NCBI GenBank assembly: GCA_949126835.1
Contig: OX421497.1
Location: 14,451,679 to 14,515,678, forward strand
Direction of reading: 5' to 3'
DNA: 64,000 nt
DNA from: Anisus vortex
Taxonomy: Eukaryota > Mollusca > Gastropoda > Planorbidae
Below are positions 34,193-45,229 of this stretch, in pieces. The translations under genes were made by a program, and so were the position numbers. Below the pieces are notes generated by a model that saw only the letters and a list, made by a program, of their open reading frames with translations, had not been told where the DNA came from and ran no database searches. Numbering within the stretch: the stretch's first letter is position 1; every line of letters begins with the position of its first letter.

Positions 34193-34600
34193 CTAAATCC
34201 GGCCCTGTCTATAGGCCAAGAAATACAAAACTAAATGATGATTCAAAACCTTACAAACATAGAACAAATCAAATAAATAAAACAAAATAATCGACCTAAC
34301 ATATAAGTAAGATAGTAGGGCCCTAAAGCATGTTATAAGGTAAATATTGAAATAATGAGTTTTTAAGGTCTTTTTGAAGGTATCAATGGAGCCTGTTTGC
34401 CTGAGTTGAATGGAAAGTAGAGTCCACACCTTCGGACCGGATATTGAGAAGGCTCTAAGGCCAACGGTTTTCAGAGAAAAACGGGACAGAGTCGAGGAGT
34501 CGGCAGAACGAAGTGTTCTTTGCGGAACATATGGTTTAATTAGTTCCTTGAGATAGGACGAAATCTCATTCCTACGGCATTATTTCTACTGTGTAATTTT
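34193..34600 (-). pseudogene. L2/CR1-like LINE C-terminal fragment
   Basis: The minus strand encodes YLKELIKPYVPQRTLRSADS, VGLRAFSISGPKVW and TGSIDTFKKTLKTHYF. This is the conserved end of L2/CR1-type ORF2 proteins, where an RSLRS block is followed by a GxRxFSxxxPxxWN block and a final FKxxLKTHLF. It is 5'-truncated with no visible tail. Confidence 0.75.
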
Positions 34601-34650
34601 AATCTTGCTAGGGATTCTTTAGTTTTGTAAATAAAGTAAAAAAAACAACT

Positions 34651-34899
34651 AAAGTACCGGTCGGACCGTGTTGATCCATAGGTCCGATGAAGCAGCGTTC
34701 ACCACTTTCTGTGGCCCCGGCATACTACGTGATTGTGTGGCCAGCACTATGCACAACCGCCTTTACTTTACCCCGACTAAAGTCAGGTACCCATCAGAGC
34801 TGGGTAGACTCAGGGACACCCTTTAGACCCGGGAAAAAATCCTAGCCTGCACCAGGATTCGAACCCGGGACCTTCGGCTCGCCGGTCGAACGCGCTAAT
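34651..34899 (-). mobile_element. tRNA-headed SINE, family S-I
   Basis: The minus strand holds box B (GGGTTCGAATCCTGG), then the body order of 54472-54744 (CCTGAGTCTACCCAGCTCTG, GTAAAGTAAAGGCGG, GGCCACAGAAA). The tRNA head is clipped at AGCGCGTTCGACCGG. Confidence 0.8.
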
Positions 34900-35142
34900 A
34901 CTAATAATTTTCAGGCTTTATAATATAATCCACGCTTTTTTGTATATTGTGTGTTATTATGTATTTCTTTTAGCACTGTGATGTCATTTGAAACCAATTA
35001 AATTTTAAAAGTCCTTATTTATTCTACAATGTTGTTTAGGTCTTATATCTAAGTTGTGTTAACGAAGGCGTTTTTTTTTCTATTGGTCTATAAAGTCTCT
35101 AGTTATCATGATTTTATTTTACGTTGCTACATTTTGAATTAT

Positions 35143-35290
35143 GGGGCGCGGTATCCGAGCGGCAACGCGTTGGACTGGCGATCCGAAGGCACAGGGCTCG
35201 AATCCTGGCTTGTGTTAATATAAAGCTTACTAAATGTGATAATATGAAGAGGTGCGCCATATAAATGACTGTCATCATCAACAACAATCA
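35143..35290 (+). mobile_element. tRNA-headed SINE with a different body
   Basis: The head (GGGGCGCGGTATCCGAGCGG, then GGGCTCGAATCCTGG) matches family S-I, but the body after box B differs and ends GTGCGCCATATAAATGACTG followed by (ATC/AAC) repeats. This ending resembles the S-II and L2 tails, so it may be a chimera of family S-I head and a LINE-derived tail. Confidence 0.65.
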
Positions 35291-35734
35291 CTTTAAAAAT
35301 AAGATACAGTGTATTATTACTAGAAATGCTGAAAAAGTATATAAGAATTCAAGTCATAGTCGTTCTCCGTAGCTGGTGAAAGGGTGGGAATGGTGATGTA
35401 AATAGTTTTCCTCCACTCTCCCCTCCACTCAACGTGTCACGAGTTTTTAAATATTTTACTTTATTTAAAAGTAAACAAACTTATAGTCCTGAACCTAGTC
35501 GAAAACTTTCTATTTCTTTAACAAAGTATCCAACTTCTAAAATAATAATGGTACGCTAATGTTAATATAAATTATAAACAATAAATACAATGGGTTTTCG
35601 AAAGCTAATAAACAATAAAACGGTTTGGTTTAAGTAGGCCTATCTGTATCTTATAGTTCTCGGTAAATAAACTGATCGAGCTCATTAAATACTCCAGTGT
35701 CAAGTTTGAACGAAAAATAAATACCAAAAATGTG

Positions 35735-35800
35735 GTAAAATATCACAGACACACCAAAGACACATTAGACACAACATGCTAACTTAGATTCTGGTGTTAT
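35735..35800. repeat. isolated unit of the 60-bp satellite
   Basis: One copy of GACACACCAAAGACACATTA, GACACAACAT and TCTGGT, the unit that forms an array at 38890-39185. It lies at the left border of the Helitron-like copy 1. Confidence 0.65.
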
Positions 35801-35811
35801 TTATGTTTATA

Positions 35812-37260
35812 CTAGTGGTTATGCCCGTCAAAATGACGGAGAAACGAACGACTACAATATGTTTTGTTAAGAGAGAAAGAAAAGAGACTATTACAATAAA
35901 GACAATGAACGTTTCTTTTCGGTATTTAGTTTTTGTTCTTTTAATTGTTTCTGGCCCTGGCATATGCATAATAATTGTAACTTTCAAGCGTCTGGTATTA
36001 AAACGTAGCGAACAGTTGTGTTGACTTGTTATTAATAATAGCCTATTAAAATAACAATAATATACTATCTAAAAGAAAACAAAAACCACAATACCAAACA
36101 ATAAAAAGGTAAATAATACAAAAAGCGTAGAAAATAATATTTCAATACAATAAAAACTAAAGTGAAAACGATTTTTTCGGTATACAATTTTTGTTCTTGC
36201 TTATTGTATTAATAAAACAGTGTTGAGAATGTTTCTTTCGGCATTTAGTTTTTGTGTTTTTTATTTGTTTCTGGTCGACCTGACCTGCATATGCATAAGA
36301 ATTGTGGCCTCAAGGACTGGCGTAGTTTGTAAACCGCCGATACATTCCCATTAAGAATACACTGGCGGGTGAACGCATGGGGTCCAAGGTCCATTACACT
36401 GCTGAGAGGCCACTGGTCTCGAGGTTGGGGGGAGGGGGAGGAAGCAATGGACGCTGCAATCCCGTCTCGAGAACCACCCGGTTCCTGGATGCATGTAACT
36501 ATAGTATAGGGTTTGTGCTACCGGGTGAAAGTGCAGGTATACTGGCGAGCCACCACGATAATGATCCTCAGGGGAACCGCAGTGACCGATCGCTGGGCTG
36601 CGGAAACCTTCCCCGTTACACGGCACGCCACGCCTTCGGCGTGTCGTTGGGTTACTGGAGCCCGGACAAAGATTGCTCAATCCTAAGCGTTACGCTCTGG
36701 ACACAAGAGCCGAAAGGCTCGTCCTGGTTTTTTTTAAGAGACTTTTTAATTCCATATTAAAATGTAGCGAACAGTTGTGTTGACTTGACTTGTTATTAAT
36801 AATATAAAATTAACAATAATATACTATCTGAAAGATAAAAAAAACATAAATACAAAACAATAAAAAAAGGTAAATAATAAAAAAAAAATAGAAAATAATA
36901 TTTCATTGCAATACAAACTAAAGTTTTTTCGGTATTTAATTTTCGTTCTTGCTTATTGTATCAATAAAACAGTATTGAGAATGTTTCTTTCGGTATTTAG
37001 TTTTTAGTGTATATTGTTGCTGTCAAGCTTATGGTACCCGGTATTTGAAAGTAATCATTTATAGGCCTAATCTGTTTTTGTATAATTCGTATCATTTAAT
37101 TTATAGCGTGTATAAAGTCGCCTATTAAAGGATATTCTCAATAACGACGTAAATCCATTAAATAATTAAAACATGTGGTTACTTTTACTTAAAAGGATAA
37201 TGCAAACATATATATAAATAATTATATATATAAACATATAAACAAACTCACGGTAATTAT
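35812..37260 (-). mobile_element. Helitron-like repeat, copy 1
   Basis: Read on the minus strand, the end is the hairpin CCGTC-ATTTT-GACGG, 9 bases, then CTAG followed by T, which is the form of a Helitron 3' terminus (hairpin plus CTRR). The element has two tandem versions of one AT-rich module (each with TTTCGGTATTTAGTTTTTGT and CATATGCATAA), with a GC-rich block of about 400 bp at 36321-36725. The opposite end is shortened relative to copies at 41924 and 43028. It has no Rep/helicase ORF, so it is non-autonomous if the class is right. Confidence 0.6.
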
Positions 37261-37559
37261 ATATGTTGTTGATGATGATGATTATTCATTTTATTTTTTT
37301 AAACTTTATATTTGTTTAAACCACTTGTTACTAAAACTTACTAGATCATGTGCTCGCCAAATTGAAAAAAAAAATGTCCAATCAGTCTCTTCATGATGCG
37401 CACAACAATTAAATTAACGAAACTTTTAGCATGCTTCTCACTGAACTAAAGTTTTTCACAAAAGATTCATTAAGATTTTAGAAATTCAATAACGAAAAAG
37501 ATAATAATTTGATGGACCTTAAAGACACTTACGTTTAACAAATCAAAATGACAATAACT

Positions 37560-38727
37560 ATGTTGTTCGTCCGTCGTGATCGACGGTGACCATTTTTGTC
37601 GTCCTATGAAGTATGGGGTGTGGCTGTGCGGTGGGTTTTCATGTGGCTAAAGAGGCCTATCCTATCGCGGAAGGTACGACTGCAAACCGTACAGGGGAAG
37701 GTCAGAGCGTCGACAATGGGCTCTAGTGCACGATCTTTCCTGGCTTGTCTCTTGGACTCAGCTGCTCTCTGTTTTTGCTCTTCGCAAAGAGCTGCTCCTT
37801 CATGGACCTCTGAGCGCCATGAGGCACGGTCTTTGGCTGTCACCTCCCAGGAGTCCTCTTTAATGGATAACGCTTTGAGTGATGCCTTGAGGGTGTCTTT
37901 ATATCGCTTTTTTGGATCTCCGCGAGCTCGCTGACCGTTTTTTAGCTCGCCATAGAAGAGCCTCTTTGGAAGACGGCAGTCAGGAATGCGTATAACATGC
38001 CCAGCCCAGCGAAGTTGAGACTGCATCAGACTTGTGTGGATGCTTGGGAGTCCTGCCCTGGCAAGTACCTCAAAGTCTGGAATTTTGTCCTGCCATTTGA
38101 TATTTAGGATTTTTCTCAGGCTTTTTGTGTGGAAGTGATTTAGGAGCTTAGCATGTCGTTGATAAACAGTCCAAGTCTCACATGCATATAGTAAAGTAGG
38201 GAGCACGACTGCTCTGTAGACTTTTATTTTGGTTTGGGTGCTAATGCCCCTTCTGTTCCAAACATTTTTGTTCAGACTTCCAAAGGTTGCACTGGCTTTT
38301 GAGATACGGAGGTTTACTTCATCATCAATGACAACACCCTGAGACAGTGTACTACCAAGGTACGTAAAGCGGTTTACTGTGTTGATTTTTTCACCATTGA
38401 TACTGATGTTTGGCTCGACGTAGGGCTTTCCGGGGGCTGGTTGGTACAGGACTTCTGTCTTCTTAGTGCTGATGGTAAGTCCAAAGTTTGAGCATGCACT
38501 GGAAAATTTTTCAACACTGTGTTTCAGATCAGCTTCAGAGCCGGCATCGAGAGCGCAGTCGTCGGCAAATAGTAAGTCATGAATGGTGTCAGACCTGACC
38601 TTTGTTTTTGCTTTGAGTCTCCTAAGGTTGAACAGCCCGCCATCAGTGCGGTACCTAATGTCTACATCCTCAGGTCCATCCCTAAATGCATCACTGAGCA
38701 TGGCTGTGAACATTAGACTGAACATAT
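37560..38727 (-). mobile_element. 5'-truncated LINE, copy D
   Basis: The minus-strand ORF is open from the truncation point (38727) to its stop, then a short 3' end holds GGTCACCGTCGATCACGACG. The truncation falls inside the RT, just after the conserved PTLFSLMF segment start. Adjacent bases at 38728 are (TA)-rich. Confidence 0.85.
37604..38725 (-). CDS. LINE ORF2 fragment: RT palm to C-terminal zinc finger
   Basis: 373 residues, with no internal stop. In order: RT palm with the active site LLFADDCAL (about residue 51-59), LTISTKKTEVL, the FTYLGSTLS motif, thumb (YRAVVLPTLLYACETW, QLRWAGHVIRIPD), a basic linker, and a C-terminal zinc finger (FPCTVCSRTFRDRIGLFSHM then HRTA). The apparent start Met is just the first Met after truncation; the endonuclease and RT fingers are gone. 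The intact frame suggests a fairly recent insertion. The clade belongs with the copies at 16470 and 58130 that also end in a CxxC/H zinc finger. Confidence 0.85.
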   Translation of the reverse strand: MFSLMFTAMLSDAFRDGPEDVDIRYRTDGGLFNLRRLKAKTKVRSDTIHDLLFADDCALDAGSEADLKHSVEKFSSACSNFGLTISTKKTEVLYQPAPGKPYVEPNISINGEKINTVNRFTYLGSTLSQGVVIDDEVNLRISKASATFGSLNKNVWNRRGISTQTKIKVYRAVVLPTLLYACETWTVYQRHAKLLNHFHTKSLRKILNIKWQDKIPDFEVLARAGLPSIHTSLMQSQLRWAGHVIRIPDCRLPKRLFYGELKNGQRARGDPKKRYKDTLKASLKALSIKEDSWEVTAKDRASWRSEVHEGAALCEEQKQRAAESKRQARKDRALEPIVDALTFPCTVCSRTFRDRIGLFSHMKTHRTATPHTS

Positions 38728-38889
38728 AATGAATATATATAACTATATATATAACTGAATATATAACTATATAATACTAAGAAAAGTTAACTCAATTAAT
38801 TATTCAGTTTTCTTTCTTATCCCAGTTGTCTTTCTTATTTTTAGTATTACAGTCATTGCGTAAAAAACACTTTAACATCAGAATCTGGT

Positions 38890-39185
38890 ATGACGCGCTA
38901 GACTAAACATAAATGTTCAGGGTTTGGTAAAACTTCTCAGACATACCAATAACACACTAGAAACAACATACATATTTAGGGTCTGGTAAAACTTTTAAGA
39001 CACACCAAAGACACATTAGACACAACATACATATTGATGGTCTGGTAAAACTTTTAAGACACACCAAAGACACAATAGACACAACATACATATTTAGGGT
39101 CTGGTACAACTTTTAAGACACACCAAAGACACACTAGACACAATATACATATTAAGATTATGGTAAAACTTTTCAGATACACCGA
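38890..39185. repeat. 60-bp satellite array
   Basis: About five units of 59-60 bp containing GACACACCAAAGACACA and GGTCTGGTAAAACTTTTAA. A single related unit at 35735-35800 lies on the far side of the Helitron-like copy and the LINE, so those elements probably inserted into a longer array. Confidence 0.85.
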
Positions 39186-39880
39186 TGATACACGAGACAC
39201 AATCTAATCATTGGGAGTCTTGTGTTACGAAACGTAAATTTATACATTGTACCATAATTAAATGAATACATAAGAATTGTCGTCGTAATGATCGAAATAA
39301 TTTCATAAGCCAAGACTTCTTGGTTTTTCCCAGCTACAGCACCGGACAACATGGCCGATTTCAAACGTTGATGGCGGTGATTCTCGAATATTCCATCGCA
39401 CGCTAGTATTTTATTATATATTATCTGTTTATATCAGCCATAATGTAATGTATTCTCTTGTATTTGGTTATGGTATCGTATCGACCCATATCATAGACCC
39501 ATGAGAATCAGTAAGAAATTACATCAGTTCTTTTGGCATCTCTCGTCAAGTAAGACATATTTTTCTATGCTCTGAAATATAATTTCTTATGGATTTATAC
39601 TAAAAAAAATTGAGTATTGTTTTACCAGTAGTTGCAATGCTATTTATAGCCTATTGAATATATTTCTTATCTAGTCTCCGACGTCCACCTTCTACCGTGT
39701 CTTGGATGATTGTTTTCGACAGGCTAGTGTGCCGCAACCCATGGCATACTAGACAAAGACTTTGCATAAACGTGACATAGTCTTGATTTAAACTGGACCT
39801 ATTTGTGGTATATAATTGTGATATAGGCCTACTTAGTATCTACTTGAATATACCTGAATATAATTAGCATATACTTAAAA
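39186..39880. other. intergenic DNA, no gene seen
   Basis: AT-rich. The short minus-strand ORF at 39173-39364 has no recognisable features. Confidence 0.35.
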
Positions 39881-39889
39881 TAAATAGTT

Positions 39890-40690
39890 GATACCTAATA
39901 AACATCTGTGGTTCTGATGTCCGTCTTCGGAAAATCTCTATTATTACGATCAAGGTTGGGGCTTCCGAGATAACGCTGTCCAACACGGTTAGAGACCTTG
40001 GCCTTTTTATTGATAATAAAATATCAATGGTTCCACATATCAGAGCTGTGGTGCTTGTTCGTCTCATCTACGTGCCCTGGGTCAGCTGCGACCTCAATTC
40101 AATAGAAGGACGGCCAATATCGTAGCAGTCTCTCTTATCCAGTCAAGGTTGGATTACTGCAATAGTTGCCTGTGGGATTTGCCCCAGAACCAGCTGCAAA
40201 GATTACAGAGAGTGCAGAACACCGCGGCGCACATTGTTTCGGGGGTGAGGAGGCAAGATCATATCTACCCAACACTATAAGATCTCAACTGGCTCCCGGT
40301 GATAAAGCGAATAGAGCATAAAATTTTGTCCATTATGTACGGATGCATAAAGGGCATTGCTCCTTCTTATCTTCGAGAGCTTATATCAAGGCATGAGCCA
40401 TCTAGGGAACTGCGATCTTCAACACAGTCACTCCTCAAAACTCCTAGTTTGGATGGACACAGAAAGAAGTACCTGGGAGTGCGCTCATTTGAGTCAGTGG
40501 CGCCTTCTTTATGGAACAGTCTATCTCAGGCAAGTGAAACTTTAAAAAATAATTTAAAGACCTTTCTCTTTGGCTAATACATCTGCCACTGCACATCACA
40601 CCAAGAGCGCACTGAGCATGCTAATTTAATAGCATAGAAAGAAGCGCGATAAGAAATGCCCATTCTTATCTTATCTTTTCTTATCTAATG
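39890..40690 (+). pseudogene. L2/CR1-like LINE 3' end with intact tail
   Basis: Frames with a few breaks encode DLGLFIDNKIS, SLIQSRLDYCNSCLW, RLQRVQNTAAHIV, then an open 92-residue end (40299-40577) with HKILSIMYGCIKGIAPSYLR, RSSTQSLLKT and SFESVAPSLWNSL. This is the typical L2/CR1 ORF2 C-terminus. The 3' UTR is very short and ends GAGCGCACTGAGCATGCTAA ... AGAAGCGCGATAAGAAATG followed by a (TCTTA)n tail. The tail is shared with the SINE at 26357 and the fragment at 44036. Confidence 0.85.
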
Positions 40691-41923
40691 AATATAAGTT
40701 ATAGGCCAATATAATGTATATATATTTTTTAAACACATTCACCATGCTCTAGCTGAAATGAAACAGGTGTCAATTGTCAATGACAAAAGAATTACTATGT
40801 CATGGCTAATTTCAGCTTGATTGAAAAAAACACAAAAAAACAACATTATTTTAGAAACACAAAAAGAGAACAATAGAAAAGTCACACCACGAGTTGTATA
40901 ATTTGAGAAGATTTCGTTTAGGAAGAAAGAACTCATGACTCGTTAAACACAAACAAACAAATAAGAACTTTCTTCCGTCAGTAGACCATTGAAAAAAAAA
41001 ACTTCCCGGTTTCTCTTGGGCGGTAGACAGACAAACAGAATAATGGGAAGGAAAACGAAATAAAAACGAACTGAAATAAACTAAACAAAAAACTAACTAC
41101 TTAGTTAAGGTGGTCTTTTACTAAACTTATATTTTACTTCCCGTGTGGCTTTTCAACTCGTTTGCAGATACTTTAAAACAAATGGGATATTTTACAGTCG
41201 TTGGAAAATAATAATTCTCCTTCTTTATTGTATTGTGGATACCTCGTTACTTGAGAAAACAGTCCACAGTTTTGGGTGATTTGAAATGTTTCTCCCAATG
41301 AATCAAATAGATAATAACAAGGGTGGGCTAATGTGGCTCCGTCTCTTCGATGAGTCAGGTACAGCTCCCATATTAAAATAAAATTAAAAACCAAACACTT
41401 TTTATAAAATAAACCATTTGTTATAATTAATGACATTTGGAAATGACTAAGTTTATTTTATAATATTATAATGTCTACACATGTAATTGTATTCTCTTAT
41501 AATATGCAAATATGCACTTTAAAAAACAACACTGAAAGATAGTTATAATATTAATTAAATTATGATTTGATTTGTGTATTTTTTACTGCTATGTTTTTAT
41601 GGTCTGGCTCTAAGTAATGTTTGTAAAATAGAGATTCAGCTCTCGACGACATCATAGCGTATCTACCCCTTGATTGTGACATGACTATTTGAACAGTTAA
41701 CACATTGTGTCTATAAAAAAGCTGGGTAGTCCGCTACTAAAAGCGTAAGTAACAATAATAGGTACAAACCCAAATTATACTTTGAAGTTAACACCCACAA
41801 TATAAACAAAACAACACCAGACTTTACAGTCATACCCAATCGAAAAGAAAAAACTTTTTATAATATTTTAATTAGGCACATAGTTATTTAGTCGCTAAAT
41901 TCATGTACATTTTTATGTGTATA
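40691..41923. other. intergenic DNA with one unexplained ORF
   Basis: AT-rich, apart from a minus-strand ORF at 41173-41436 (87 residues) whose second half is less biased (YLTHRRDGATLAHPCYYLF; CGLFSQVTRYPQYN). It ends before the strand becomes AT-rich. It has no family I recognise and no clear splice border. The GGGTGGGCTAATGTGGCTC phrase near 41321 may be a hAT-like end. Confidence 0.3.
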
Positions 41924-42961
41924 CTAGTGGTTATGCCCGTCAAAATGACGGAGAAACGACTACAATATGTTTTGTTAAGAGAGAAAGAAAAGAGACTATT
42001 ACAATGAACGTTTCTTTTCGGTATTTAGTTTTTTTTCTTTTTTATTGTTTCTGACCCTAACATATGCATAATAATTGTAACTGTCAAGCGTCTGGTATTA
42101 AAACGTAGCGAACAGTTGTGTTGATTTGACTTGTTATTAAAAATATCCTATTAAATTAACAATAATATACTATTTAAAAGAAAAAAAAACACAATGCCAA
42201 ACAATAAAAAGGTAAATAATAAAAAAAAAAGCGTAGAAAATAATTTTTTCAATACAATAAAAACTAAAGTGAGAAAGATTTTTTTCGGTATTTAATTTTT
42301 GTTCTTGCTTATTGTATCAATAAAACAGTATTGATAATGTTTCTATCGGTATTTTGTTTTTGTTTTATATTGTTGCTGTCAAGCTTATGGTACCCGGTAT
42401 TTGAAAGTTATCATTTATAAGCCTAACTTGTTATTTTTTTTAAATTCGTATAATTTAATTTATAGAGTGTATACAGTCGCCTATTAAAGGATATTCTCAA
42501 TAGCAACGTAAATCCATTAAATAATTAAAACATTTGGTTACTTTTACTTAAAAGGATAATGCAAACATCAATAATGAAAAAAAGAAATAATTTCATAGAC
42601 ATTACGTCATACGCTAGTATTTTGTTTAAAGTAAACCATGGAAACTCTCCAAGCCAAATTGCGGTGCGTAACTTATAAAAAAGGTCTCGCCACATTAAAA
42701 AAAATAGCAGCATAATTGGGGAAACCCGAAAAGACCCTCGCGTTCAACATACAAAATATCGCGTTCAACATAGTAATGAACGGAAATGGCCATTCGCTAT
42801 GTATTAATTTGCATGGCTGGATCTAACATTTTGAATGTTTTAAATTAACACATTCATGATTATAAGTCATAAAATAAAATTATTTTTTGGCGTACGTTTC
42901 GGATTTATACATTTAATTTTTGTCCCGATTAGTCAAACGGCTTAGGTGCCTATAGCGAACA

Positions 42962-42963
<2 letters not shown>
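41924..42963 (-). mobile_element. Helitron-like repeat, copy 2 (single-module form)
   Basis: The minus strand starts GTTTGTTCGCTATAGGCACC, then GCCGTTTGACTAATCGGGAC, and ends with the CCGTC-ATTTT-GACGG hairpin and CTAG-T. Here the AT-rich module occurs once and the GC-rich block is absent, giving the shortest complete form (1040 bp). It is separated from copy 3 only by a (TA)n run. Confidence 0.6.

Positions 42964-43027
<64 letters not shown>
42964..43027. repeat. (TA)n between Helitron-like copies
   Basis: About 60 bases of nearly pure TA joining the end of copy 2 to the start of copy 3. Confidence 0.9.
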
Positions 43028-44970
43028 CTAGTGGTTATGCCCGTCAAAATGACGGAGAAACGAATGACTACAATGTGTTTTGTTAAGAGATAAAGAAAAG
43101 AGACTATATTACAATGAAGACAATGAACGTTTCTTTTCGGTATTTAGTATTTGTTCTTTTCAATTGTTTCTGGTCGCCCTGACCCTGGCATATGCATAAT
43201 AATTGTTACTGTCAAGCTTCTGATATTAAAACGTAGCAAGCAGTTGTGTTGACTTGTCTTGTTATTAATAATAGCCTATTAAATTAACAATAATATACTA
43301 TCTAAAAGAGAAAAAAACCACAATAAAAAGGTAAATAATAAAAAAAAAACGTATAAAATAATATTTCAATACCATAAAAACTAAAGTGAGAACGATTTTT
43401 TTCGGTATTTAATTTTTGTTCTTGCTTATTGTATTAATAAAACAGTGTTGAAAATGTTTCTTTCGGTATTTAGTTTTTGTTATTTTTAATTGTTTCTGGT
43501 CGACCTGACCCTGGCATATGCATAATAATTGTGGCCTCAAGGACTGGCCTAGTGTGTAAACCGCCGATACATTCCCATAAAGAATACACTGACGCGCGAA
43601 CGCACGGGGCACAGCCCCCGCAGCGGGTCCGAGGTACATTACACTGCCGAGAGGCCACTGGTATCGGTGGGGAGGAAGCAATGGACGCTGCAATCCCGTC
43701 TCAAGAACCACCCGGTGCCTGGATGCATGTACCTATAGTAGGCCTTTAGGATTTATGCTACCGGGTGACAGTACAGCTATACTGGCGAGCCACCTCGATA
43801 ATGTTCCTTTGGAGAACCGCAGTGAACGATCGCTGGGCTGTGTAAACCTTCCCCGTTACACGGCACGCCACGCCTTTGGCGTGTCGTTGGTTGGCTGGAG
43901 CCTGGACAGAGATTGCTCAATCCTAAGCGTAACGCCCTGGACACAAGAGCCGAAAGAGACTTAAGAGACTTTTAAATTCGATATTAAAATGTAGCGAACA
44001 GTTGTGTCTTGTTATTAATAATATTAAATTAACAAAGAAGAAGACGAAGAATGGGCATTTCTATAGCTCTTCTATCCATGCTATTAAATTAGCATGCTCA
44101 TATACTATCTAAAAGAAAAATATATATAAATACAAAACAATAAAATAGGTAATAATTTAAACAAAATTAGAAAATAATATTTCAAGGCAATAAAAACTAA
44201 ATTGAGAAAGATTTTTTCTGTATTTAATTTTTGTTCTTGCTTATTGTATCAATAAAACAGTAGCCTACTGAGAATGTTTCTTTCGGTATTTAGTTTTTAT
44301 TTTATATTGTTGCTGTCAAGCTTATGGTACCCGGTATTAGAAAGTAATCATTTATAGGCCCAACTTGTTTTTTATAATTCGTATCATTTAATTTATAGAG
44401 TGTATACAGTCGCCTATTAAAGGATATTCTCAATAGTGACGTAAATCCATTAAATAATTAAAACATTTGGTTACTTTTTACTTAAAAGGATAATGCAAAC
44501 ATCAAAAATGAAAAAATAAATAATTTGATAGACATTACGTCATACGCTAGTATTTTTTTAAGTAAACAATTGAAACTCTCCAAGCCAAATTGCGGTGCGT
44601 AACTTATAAAAAAGGTCTCGCCACATTAAAAAAAACAACAACAGCATAATTGGGGAAACCCGAAAAGACCCTCGCGTTCAACCTACAAAATATCGCGTTC
44701 AACATAGTAATGAACGGAAATTGCCATTTGCTATGTACGGTTATATTTAATTTGCATGGCTGGATCTAACATTTTGAATGTTTTAAATTAACACATTCAT
44801 GATTATAAGTCATAAAATAAAATTATCTTTCGGAGTACGTTTCCGATTTATACATTTAATTTTTGTCCCGATTAGTCAAACGGCTTAGGTGCCTATAGCG
44901 AACAAACATATATATAAATATATAAACAAACATATAAACCAACTCACGGTAATTATATATGTTGATATAT
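43028..44970 (-). mobile_element. Helitron-like repeat, copy 3 (double-module form)
   Basis: The longest copy. It has the hairpin/CTAG end at 43028, two AT-rich modules, the GC-rich block (about 43530-43960) between them, then the full opposite end with GTTTGTTCGCTATAGGCACC on the minus strand near 44900. An ACTCACGGTAATTATATATG flank at about 44944 also borders copy 1. A 64-bp LINE-tail fragment at 44036-44099 interrupts it. Confidence 0.6.
44036..44099 (-). mobile_element. 64-bp L2/SINE 3' tail inserted in copy 3
   Basis: The minus strand reads TGAGCATGCTAATTTAATAG, CATGGATAGAAGAGCTAT, then AAATGCCCATTCTT, the same tail as 40612-40665. In copies 1, 2 and 4 the flanking bases are nearly continuous (TTAACAATAATATACTATC), so this is an insertion of an extremely 5'-truncated LINE or SINE. 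Confidence 0.75.
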
Positions 44971-45229
44971 ATGTATATATATATAAACAAACAAACAAAC
45001 TCACGGCAATTATATATGTTGATGATTAGGCATTCTTTTATTACTTATAATTCAATAAAGCTACACTATACTTGATATAATAAAAATATCTTTTCTGTGG
45101 AAGTTTCAAGTAAATGTGGTGTATTTAACTTTTGTCCAAACAAATCAAAAGACTGAGGAATCTATTGCGAACAAACACACATGTAATAGATCTATGTAGA
45201 TTAATAGAATAATACAACATTAAAATGCG

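Noticed and set aside
36321..36730. Host gene in the GC-rich block (ORFs of 109 and 127 residues)
   Set aside because: The same block occurs at 43530 and 47980 with different frames and indels, so it is repeat sequence without frame conservation.
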